From assembly GCA_017848435.1 (NCBI GenBank), contig JAFEHU010000081.1:1-64000 (forward strand): 64,000 nucleotides of DNA, written 5' to 3'. Both the position numbers and the translations under genes were made by a program. Under the pieces are notes generated by a model that was not told where the DNA came from, did no database searches, and saw only the letters and a list, made by a program, of their open reading frames with translations. The DNA is from Burkholderiaceae bacterium. Lineage in GTDB: Bacteria > Pseudomonadota > Gammaproteobacteria > Burkholderiales > Burkholderiaceae_C. Positions 1 to 6,610 of this stretch are shown here, one piece after another; positions within the stretch are counted from its first letter, which is position 1, and every line of letters begins with the position of its first letter.

Positions 1-758
1 AGCTGAGGCAAACTACTATAGGCAACTCGCCAGTCAGACCACCACGGTGGGGGTCTGACTTAAACCAACCAGCCTCCATGAATTCCGGGGCGGTTCAGTC
101 GAACGAGATGGTGCGCGACTTTGTGCAGCTCGCTCTGTTCACGGGAGCGCGCCGCAGCAATGTTCTGGCGATGAAATGGCCGGATGTACACCTTGAACGC
201 AAGGAGTGGCACATCGCGATGACCAAGAACGGCGAGTCCCAAACCGTGCTGCTGACCCCAGAAGCCATCGAAGTGCTAGAGCGCCGAAAGAAGGCAACAC
301 AGGGCAATGGGTCAGCGTTTGTATTCCCTGGTTCTGGCAAGACGGGACATCTGGTGGAGCCGCGGGCAGCTTGGGACCGCATGTTGTTGCGCAGCACGGC
401 GTTGGGCTTGGTGGAGGCATTGGCAGACAAGGCGACCGCCAAGAACTTTGACTACCAGCTGGCCCTCGAAGAAGCCATAGACTTCCCGGCTCTGACCATC
501 GAACGCTACACCCCGTTAGCAGAGAAGCACGGGCTCCATCTGAAGCATTACGAAATGCGTGACCTGCACATCCATGACCTGCGCCGCACGCTGGGCTCTT
601 GGCTGGCCAGCAGCGGCACCAGCCTGCCGATCATCGGGAAGGTGCTGAACCACAAGACCCCGGAAGCCACCAAGGTCTATGCCCGCTTGATGGTGGCCCC
701 GGTTCGCAACGCCATGGAAGAAGCCACCGCAGCCATGCGCGGAACTAGCGGGCGGTGA
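1..758 (+). pseudogene. tyrosine recombinase (phage-type integrase), C-terminal part
   Basis: This is the catalytic half of a P4/bacteriophage-type integrase. Visible catalytic positions are the first Arg in TGARRSN, the H-x-x-R box in HIHDLRRT, the second His/Asn position in LNHKTPEAT and the nucleophile Tyr in VYARL. An insert of roughly 60 residues sits before the HDLRR box. The frame stays open to position 3, but integrase-like sequence begins only near the ATG at 78; upstream residues do not resemble the usual core-binding domain. Family members are about 400 residues, so the N-terminal half is missing. Either an insertion or deletion at about position 60-78 truncated it, or the reading frame continues left of the window. 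From the ATG at 78 it would encode 226 residues. It is probably not active alone. Confidence 0.7.
33..59. repeat. near-perfect 27-bp palindrome at the edge of the truncated integrase
   Basis: The arms GTCAGACC (33-40) and GGTCTGAC (52-59) enclose CCAC-G-GTGG, so almost the whole 27 bp folds into one hairpin with a single A/G mismatch. It lies just before the point where recognisable integrase sequence starts. It could be the end of an inserted element or a terminator-like hairpin, although no T-tract follows. Confidence 0.6.
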
Positions 759-798
759 GACACAGAAGGCAGCGGTTCCAACTCATTCTGTGCAGAGG

Positions 799-1638
799 TC
801 AGGGCAATTTATCAAGAATCACCTGCCGTGGCCGACTATGAAGTTGAGCCTTCTTCAACACCTTCCCAGAAGGAAGAACTCGCTGGAATAGCGCGTCGCG
901 CCATTCAATCTCTGCCCTGTCACTGAGTCCAGGGTTAAGCATTCCTTGGAAGCTAGCCCCTTTCGCAGTGACTACGCCAAACGTCTTTGCCGCATCCTTC
1001 CGGTATATGCCAACCAGTTGAGGCTCACCACCACTATGGATGTCCTTCCCGTGAACTAACGCGTCGCAAAAAGCACTGAACATAGTTCGGCTCGTATTGC
1101 CCTGGTCTGATTCGGACCACCGCTTGGTCCAACTTTCAACATCTCTCTTTCCAGAACCATCGATGTGAAGAATTGAGGACCTATGACTGGGCACCTGGAT
1201 CTCCGTCATTGACGGAGCTTTATCTAGCGGATTCCATGACGTCGCAAAAAGACGAAACTCTGTAGCACCGGGCTTCCCGAGCCCTATTCTCATGCCATGG
1301 AAGATCGTGAAGGCCCCCATGAACTTCTTGGGGTGCTGCTGCACTTCCGAGCGAATCCTCTCAAACAACCACGTGGCACGTGCTTCTGCTGAAAGTGCTG
1401 CATCGGCTGGGCGAAGTCCTTGATCGATGACATCGCAGCAACGCTGCAATATGCTTTGCGGCAACACCAAATACCCCACAAATCCAAAGATCTCGGGTTC
1501 GAATTTGCTTGCGAATAGTTTTCGCCCACAGTCCCAGACATTGGGATCGTTTCCCCACGAAATTCGACTGTCACTCGCAAAGTAAAACGATGTGGGACCT
1601 CGCGAATCAACACCCACCCAAGCCACAAAGGAAGTCAA
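799..1638 (-). CDS. HslV/proteasome-like Ntn hydrolase, island cargo
   Basis: I read this as a proteasome beta/HslV-fold protein of 279 residues. If translation starts at the TTG at 1638, which has a CGGAG Shine-Dalgarno 9 nt upstream, the protein begins M-T-S-F-V, so removal of Met exposes an N-terminal Thr as in HslV. Further proteasome landmarks follow in order: an ASDSR segment (Asp at the Asp17 position), GRKLF (Lys at the Lys33 position) and GFVGY (the HslV AGFAGG turn). An ATG at 1668 would add ten residues but has no visible ribosome site. The C-terminal ~200 residues are not recognised. No HslU-type ATPase is nearby, so it would act alone or with an unknown partner. Fold inferred by eye; function unknown. 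Located between two integrase genes. Confidence 0.55.
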   Translation of the reverse strand: MTSFVAWVGVDSRGPTSFYFASDSRISWGNDPNVWDCGRKLFASKFEPEIFGFVGYLVLPQSILQRCCDVIDQGLRPADAALSAEARATWLFERIRSEVQQHPKKFMGAFTIFHGMRIGLGKPGATEFRLFATSWNPLDKAPSMTEIQVPSHRSSILHIDGSGKRDVESWTKRWSESDQGNTSRTMFSAFCDALVHGKDIHSGGEPQLVGIYRKDAAKTFGVVTAKGASFQGMLNPGLSDRAEIEWRDALFQRVLPSGKVLKKAQLHSRPRQVILDKLP

Positions 1639-1710
1639 CTGTTTGCTCCGAAATTTGCAACGCATCATAGCGATGCGTTAAGATGCATGAGCGACTCCGC
1701 ACTCCTCCAC

Positions 1711-1739
1711 CATCAGTGCTTGCACCGCGAGCACTGATG
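1711..1739. repeat. 10-bp inverted repeat between island genes
   Basis: CATCAGTGCT at 1711-1720 and AGCACTGATG at 1730-1739 form a perfect stem with a 9-nt loop, upstream of the Ntn-hydrolase gene and downstream of the second integrase. It may be an operator or part of a terminator. Confidence 0.6.
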
Positions 1740-1769
1740 ATGGGGGAGACTGGCGATATTAGGGACCAC

Positions 1770-1791
1770 CTCCAGGCCTTCGGGCCTGGAG
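1770..1791. terminator. 9-bp hairpin with TTCG loop
   Basis: CTCCAGGCC-TTCG-GGCCTGGAG is a perfect stem closed by a stable tetraloop. It lies just past the 3' end of the integrase gene that ends at 1837. There is no clear T-tract on either side, so terminator activity is likely but not certain. Confidence 0.5.
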
Positions 1792-1836
1792 ACGGCGGTA
1801 TCCCTCCCCTTCCCTTCGCGCAATCCGCAGCGTCTA

Positions 1837-2829
1837 CTAAAGTAGCGACGGAATCTTCCGCTTCTCGACCGGCCGGATGTAGCGGCCTAGCACAGCATCG
1901 CTGCGGTGCCCGGTCTGCTCTCGGATGAGCCATGTGGGCAGCGATGCCATCGCTGCCGTGGTCACATAGCCTGCGCGAAGGCTGTGGCCCGAGAACTCCT
2001 CCGGCTCACGCCCCATGGCCCTGGCCGCGCGCTTCACGATCAAGGCCACCGACTGGGCCGTCAGCGGTTCATCGGACACCACGCCGCCCTTGGTCACCGA
2101 GCGGAACAGCCAGCCAGTTTCGATGCCCGCCACCGCCAGCCACGCTTTGAGACTCTGGATGGGGCACCGCTCGCCGCTCGCCTGCGGCAGGAACACCGAG
2201 CGCCCCTTGCCGAACTGATCGGTCTTGGAGAACCGAAGCAGCATCTCGGCATGGGTCTCGTGGAAGGTCACGTCCTCCACCCGCAAGGCCACCAGCTCAG
2301 CGCGGCGGAACGCACCCGCGAAACCGACCAGCAGCAAAGCCCTGTCACGGGCTGCCTTGGTGGGGTGTGACTTCTGCTGGTCGAGCACGGCCAGCATCTC
2401 CAGCAGCACGTCGCGGGTGATTGGCTTCACCGCACGCTGACGGGTGCCGTGCTGGCGGCGGATGCCTTTCATGGTCGCCACGACCACATCGGCCCGCGTC
2501 GGCGACTTCAGCCCTTGGTCGCGGTGGGCCTGTGCGATGGACACGCAGCGCCGCTCCAGCGTCGCCACTTTCATGGCCGGGGCTAACTTCGCCAAGTACT
2601 CCGCCACCATGGCCGGTGTTGCCGGTATGGCCCCGCCGTGCTGGATGAAATGGCGCACATCGCTGGCATAGGCCCGCTTGGTGGCTTTCGAGCTGGCAGA
2701 GGCGACATAGCCAGCCACGGAGCCGGTCGGCGGCTTCTCTGCCGTTTTGGCTGCGGTACTGGCGGTGGATTCTTCGCTTGATGCTGGCGATTTGGTGCCA
2801 GCCGATGCGTGCGGCTTTTTGGTGGTCAT
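1837..2829 (-). CDS. tyrosine recombinase / site-specific integrase
   Basis: This 330-residue protein is a complete XerC-like tyrosine recombinase. A low-complexity Ala/Ser/Thr/Lys N-terminus (about 45 residues) precedes a core-binding SAM-like domain (about 50-130) and the catalytic domain. Visible catalytic residues are Arg in AFRRAEL, the H-x-x-R box in GHSLRAG, the His of TGHRSD and the nucleophile Tyr of LGRYIRP. It should cut and join the island or a smaller nested element. It does not overlap other genes and is transcribed away from the tRNA end of the island. It is a different family from the truncated integrase at the left edge. The start ATG at 2829 is the first in frame. Confidence 0.9.
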   Translation of the reverse strand: MTTKKPHASAGTKSPASSEESTASTAAKTAEKPPTGSVAGYVASASSKATKRAYASDVRHFIQHGGAIPATPAMVAEYLAKLAPAMKVATLERRCVSIAQAHRDQGLKSPTRADVVVATMKGIRRQHGTRQRAVKPITRDVLLEMLAVLDQQKSHPTKAARDRALLLVGFAGAFRRAELVALRVEDVTFHETHAEMLLRFSKTDQFGKGRSVFLPQASGERCPIQSLKAWLAVAGIETGWLFRSVTKGGVVSDEPLTAQSVALIVKRAARAMGREPEEFSGHSLRAGYVTTAAMASLPTWLIREQTGHRSDAVLGRYIRPVEKRKIPSLL

Positions 2830-2872
2830 TTTGGTAGTGATAAGTGCGTGCTATCGCTACGAACGCAGCGAC

Positions 2873-2904
2873 AAAAAAGCCGTGCGGCGCGAACGCGGCA
2901 CGGC
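2873..2904 (-). terminator. rho-independent terminator
   Basis: On the minus strand GCCGTGC (2904-2898) pairs with GCACGGC (2885-2879) and is followed directly by TTTTTT (2878-2873). It follows the stop of the 120-residue gene at 2957. Confidence 0.8.
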
Positions 2905-2956
2905 GGAATGAACTGGCTGCAACTTTGCACTGCGGCCTGCGGACGGTGATTTGAGG

Positions 2957-3319
2957 TTAGTAGCAGCTGGGCAGCAGCACCGTGGTGACCGACCGGTCCC
3001 ACTCGGTGATGATCCACACGACCGCCGGGTCACCTTCCTTGCCGATGTCGAACGACGAGAAGATGCGTGATTCACCAGACAAAACAGCCTGCCAGTTGGC
3101 ATTGCGATCCTCCGCGCACATGGCGTTCCACTCGCACCGCTGGTGACGACGCAGCAGGTCGAGGACGTTTGCACCACGCTTCTCGATCAACCGCAGCGCG
3201 GGCGGCGTGGCGACGACATCGCCCAACTCGAAGAGCACGGGCGGGTGGATGGCGATGGGCAAAGGATCGTTGGGCGATGCAGGGCCTGCCTTCGGCGGCA
3301 TGGCGGATTCTTGAGACAT
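2957..3319 (-). CDS. small conserved mobile-element protein
   Basis: This is a 120-residue protein of a family common on integrative elements and plasmids, often named 'type I restriction endonuclease subunit M' in databases although it has no methylase motif. Family landmarks seen here are a short LGDVVATPPAL motif near residue 32-42, an LLRRHQRCEW segment and a C-terminal WIITEWDRSVTTVLLP box. The ATG at 3319 is chosen because it has AAGGAA upstream and matches the family start; a longer frame to 3505 has atypical composition. A rho-independent terminator follows. Its role is unknown, and it is likely an accessory gene of the island. Confidence 0.75.
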   Translation of the reverse strand: MSQESAMPPKAGPASPNDPLPIAIHPPVLFELGDVVATPPALRLIEKRGANVLDLLRRHQRCEWNAMCAEDRNANWQAVLSGESRIFSSFDIGKEGDPAVVWIITEWDRSVTTVLLPSCY

Positions 3320-3369
3320 GGGGGGTTCCTTCAGATGGGGTTGCGCCAACCTGCCCGCCAGAAACGACA

Positions 3370-3398
3370 AAGGGCTGAGACAAAACGTCTCAGCCCTT
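3370..3398. terminator. 11-bp hairpin between small genes
   Basis: AAGGGCTGAGA (3370-3380) and TCTCAGCCCTT (3388-3398) pair perfectly around a 7-nt loop. It sits between the MazE/AbrB gene and the 120-residue gene, both on the minus strand, where it could end or attenuate transcription. The T-tract is weak. Confidence 0.55.
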
Positions 3399-3539
3399 GG
3401 AGGTGACCGGCAGCGGTCGGCAGATTTGCTAGTGCGGCGCGGCTGACCAGTTGAAGCCAGCCATCGCCGCGTCGTCACAGTAGCGCGGGGCGAAACCGGC
3501 CGCAATCTCGGTGTGACTTCGCTTCAGACGAACCGGAAA

Positions 3540-3779
3540 TCACCACACATCCCAGCTGCCGTCATCAGACGACTTGGCCTCAGGGGTGGGCGAGCTGCCA
3601 TTCGGGACGGCGTAGCCCGGTGGGACCGCGCCCGGACGAGCCGCCCTCACCAGAATGTCGCCCGAATCGAGCAGACGGATGTAGAGGTGGTCGCCGCATT
3701 GCAGTCCGGCCCGTTCGGCAATATGGCTCGGTACTCGAACACCGAGCGAGTTACCCCATTTCGACAGCTTGCTTGGCAT
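3540..3779 (-). CDS. MazE/AbrB-family antitoxin-like DNA-binding protein
   Basis: The 79 residues begin with the swapped-hairpin AbrB fold typical of MazE: MPSKLSKWGNSLGVRVP is nearly a family signature, followed by GDHLYIRLLDSGDILV. Such proteins bind their own promoter and neutralise a MazF/ChpB-type toxin. No toxin gene follows: the sequence downstream on the same strand (3420-3540) holds only a short open frame continuing past the stop. It is thus an orphan antitoxin or a stand-alone regulator. The C-terminal tail after residue 50 is Pro/Ser-rich and would be the toxin-binding part. Confidence 0.85.
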   Translation of the reverse strand: MPSKLSKWGNSLGVRVPSHIAERAGLQCGDHLYIRLLDSGDILVRAARPGAVPPGYAVPNGSSPTPEAKSSDDGSWDVW

Positions 3780-3921
3780 GGTGTTGCACTCACTTCATTG
3801 ATACACATTGGCTATTGCAAATTGGCAGCAGGTGCCCTTGCCAACCATGCTTCTTTCTCTGTAGTGCTTTCTTGTAAAGGCTCCGGGCGGAATTCCCCGC
3901 ATTTACCAGGAGCAATCCACC

Positions 3922-4164
3922 ATGCAAGCTCAGACCATCGAACGCCGCTTCAAGGCAAACCGGGTCTTCATCAACGGAAAAGTGCGGATGGGTAACTACA
4001 CCCGCTTTGACCTCTGGTGCGGCCTCATCGTCAACGTCTACGACACCGGAAGCGTGGTCGTTCAAGGCCGTATGCGCGCCTTCCCGTACTACGACCCTAT
4101 GCCGGGAATTCGCAAGAGCCTGCCTTTCGATACCGCTTGGCAGTTCGCGCGGGCAAAGAAGTAA
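3922..4164 (+). CDS. hypothetical protein, 80 aa
   Basis: This is a small basic protein (MQAQTIERRFKANRVFINGK at the start) of unknown function. An AGGAGCAATCCACC sequence directly before the ATG gives a good ribosome site, which supports it being real. Aromatic and basic residues predominate, with no membrane segment, Cys motif or known fold visible. It is transcribed divergently from the MazE-like gene; about 140 bp separate them. Confidence 0.6.
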   Translation: MQAQTIERRFKANRVFINGKVRMGNYTRFDLWCGLIVNVYDTGSVVVQGRMRAFPYYDPMPGIRKSLPFDTAWQFARAKK

Positions 4165-4636
4165 GGCCGCCCCATCAAGCTGATGAATGAAGGCGCGGCG
4201 AGTCCGCCGCACCTTCCTTGGCACCAATCCAACCGAACTGACCTTCGCATCCCAGGACGCAGGCCGCCCTGGTCAACGATCGACAGCATCAAGATGACGA
4301 ATGACATGCACAAGGATGCATTGTCAGATCAATACTCTCTGACCGCACGGGGCCCACTGGAGCCCCCTTTGCCGCCAGACGGCACGTCTACAGTACCTCT
4401 CGGAGCGCCTTCAGCACGACGTTCGAGCGGTGAGTTGAAGCCGGCCGGAGTCCATCAGGTGCGTCACCAAAGGAGCCTGAAACGCTGGTAGTCTCTACGG
4501 TTACAACTGGCGTAAAATGCTGGATAAAATTACAGTGCCGTAGGCACGTACTCCATGGCTTGGGCGACGGTCCTCGCCGTGGCTTTGCTATTGATGGCGC
4601 GGAACTTGAAAACCGCCTAAGAACGAGAGAATCAGA
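4165..4636. other. 472-bp spacer upstream of the restriction-modification operon
   Basis: I see no convincing gene here. A frame of 102 codons (4183-4491, +) has no ribosome site and unnatural composition. The right part is more AT-rich and contains the probable mod promoter and a 21-codon open frame (4555-4620) ending 16 nt before mod. Confidence 0.5.
4501..4530 (+). promoter_or_regulatory. candidate promoter for mod-res
   Basis: TTACAA (4501-4506) and TAAAAT (4525-4530) are separated by 18 bp in a locally AT-rich stretch about 105 bp upstream of mod. They match the sigma-70 boxes at 4/6 and 5/6 positions. Confidence 0.4.
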
Positions 4637-6610
4637 ATGGCATACGAGCAACTAACGCGCGGAGACTTGATCCGACTGCTTGAGCAGCACGATGCGGAGC
4701 GCGCGGAGGCAGGCAAGGACGGCATCATCATGTCTTACACAGGCCGCACGGCGCCGTGGCAGATCATCCGTCAAGTCAAGCCCAAGCTTACCAAGATCAA
4801 TCAGCGAGCATCGGTAGGAGACGCTCAGGCTCAGGGCCAGAACATCATCATGGATGGGGAAAACCTGTCGGCCATGGTGACCTTGTACAAGTATCGCGGA
4901 CAAGTCGATCTGATCCTCACAGACCCGCCGTACAACACTGGCGAAGACTTTCGCTACAACGACAAGTGGGACAAGGACCCCAACGACCCGGAGTTGGGGG
5001 ATGTCGTGCCAAAGGAGGACGGTTCACGCCACTCCAAATGGCTGCGCTTCATGACGCCACGCATCTGGATGATGCGTGAGATGCTGAAGCCGGGTGGTGT
5101 CATCGCGATCTGCATCGATCATCGCGAGTTGTATCGCCTGGGAATGCTCATGGACGAAGTGTTTCGTGAAGAAAACCGCATTGGCATTATCAATTGGCAA
5201 AAGGCTTACTCGCCCAAGAATGACACTGGCGGGAAAAAAGGTGGCCTGTCGTCGGCAACAGAATATGTTCTGGTCTATGCGAAGGACTATGCCAAGTCAA
5301 AGACCGGCATGCTGGATCGCACCGAGGCGATGAATGCGCGATACACGAATGATGACGATGATCCAGACGGTGACTGGGCATCATCCGACGCGACAGCTCC
5401 CGAATATCGCAAGACTGGCACCTATGCTGTGCAATCACCATTCACAGGCAAGCTCTTTTACCCCACACGTGGTCACTGGGTAAGTGAGACTGCAGAAATG
5501 AAGCGATGGCTCCAAGGATGGGGCAGCGCATATGTTTCTCGACAACTTGACGACGGATGCGAGGCAAAGGCACTGGTATTGAAGGGCGCGAAATTCAATG
5601 GCAATGACCCAGACCTGACATGCGCCGCAGTGGCTAATGCTAGGGCTGCCGCACTCAAAGTAATGAGTGGGAAGAACTGGCCCCAACTAATATTCACTGA
5701 CGGTGGTGACGGCGGCCCACGTTTGAAGAAACACCTTTCCAAAATCAAGAAAGGCAAAGTCCCATTGACCTACTGGGCCAATGAGGATTACGAAGAACTC
5801 ATTGAGATTGACAGTCAGTCGTGGGATCACCAACAGTCGGGTCATAGTCAGGCCGGAATTAATGAGTTGGATGCCGTTGTGGGCAAAGGCCACAACTTCA
5901 AGACCGTCAAGCCGCTGAGGCTCATGACAAAGATCATCCAGCTTTGGTGCAAACCTGACGGCATCGTAGTAGACCCGTTTGCTGGGTCTGGCACGACTGG
6001 CCATGCAGTGTTGGAGTTGAACAAAGTAAGCGGGGCATCGCGCCGCTTCATCCTGATCGAACAAGGCAACGACGAGAAGGGCGATCATTACGCCAAGACG
6101 CTAACGGCAGATCGCGTCCGTCGCGTAGTCAAGGGAGATTGGAAGTCCGGACAGCGCGAACCGCTCGGAGGAGGCTTCCAGTTCATCGAATTGAAGCGCC
6201 AGCAGGTAGACGCGGCTGCAGTAAACGCCTTGCAGCGGGAAGAAATGATCGACCTGCTGTTGACCAGTCATTGGGACAAGTCAGACCGCGCCAAGACCTC
6301 GCTCACACGGTTCGTGCCGGAAGTGAGCCGACGTTTCTTGTTCGCTACCAATGCCCGCAATGAAGGCTTCTTCTTGATTTGGGATGGGGCGGATCAGCCA
6401 TCCATCCTGAACCGGGAAACGTTCAAGGCCATCGTTGAAGAGGCCAAGGCCTATGGCCTCATGGATCGCTATCACGTGTATGCCTCACTGGCACCATACT
6501 CGGGTCGCACGGTGGAGTTCTACAAAATACCGGATAGGGTGTTGGAACACATCGGCTTCAACACACGTGCAGACGCCTACAACAACGAGACAGAGAACGA
6601 GCAGGGATGA
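4637..6610 (+). CDS. mod: type III DNA modification methyltransferase (Mod)
   Basis: The 657-residue protein methylates adenine N6 and provides the sequence recognition of a type III restriction-modification system. The catalytic motif IV DPPYNT lies at residues 96-101 and the AdoMet-binding motif I DPFAGSGTTG at 446-455. This order, with a target-recognition region of over 300 residues between them, is the beta-class arrangement of Mod proteins. The stop overlaps the start of res by 4 bp (ATGA), so the two are translationally coupled. No simple-sequence repeat suggesting phase variation is visible in its 5' part. Island location suggests horizontal transfer. Confidence 0.93.
   Translation: MAYEQLTRGDLIRLLEQHDAERAEAGKDGIIMSYTGRTAPWQIIRQVKPKLTKINQRASVGDAQAQGQNIIMDGENLSAMVTLYKYRGQVDLILTDPPYNTGEDFRYNDKWDKDPNDPELGDVVPKEDGSRHSKWLRFMTPRIWMMREMLKPGGVIAICIDHRELYRLGMLMDEVFREENRIGIINWQKAYSPKNDTGGKKGGLSSATEYVLVYAKDYAKSKTGMLDRTEAMNARYTNDDDDPDGDWASSDATAPEYRKTGTYAVQSPFTGKLFYPTRGHWVSETAEMKRWLQGWGSAYVSRQLDDGCEAKALVLKGAKFNGNDPDLTCAAVANARAAALKVMSGKNWPQLIFTDGGDGGPRLKKHLSKIKKGKVPLTYWANEDYEELIEIDSQSWDHQQSGHSQAGINELDAVVGKGHNFKTVKPLRLMTKIIQLWCKPDGIVVDPFAGSGTTGHAVLELNKVSGASRRFILIEQGNDEKGDHYAKTLTADRVRRVVKGDWKSGQREPLGGGFQFIELKRQQVDAAAVNALQREEMIDLLLTSHWDKSDRAKTSLTRFVPEVSRRFLFATNARNEGFFLIWDGADQPSILNRETFKAIVEEAKAYGLMDRYHVYASLAPYSGRTVEFYKIPDRVLEHIGFNTRADAYNNETENEQG

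Noticed and set aside
3320..3505. N-terminal extension of the 120-residue island protein to 3505
   Set aside because: Arg/Thr/Pro-rich composition and it would include the 11-bp hairpin; the internal ATG has a good ribosome site and matches the family.
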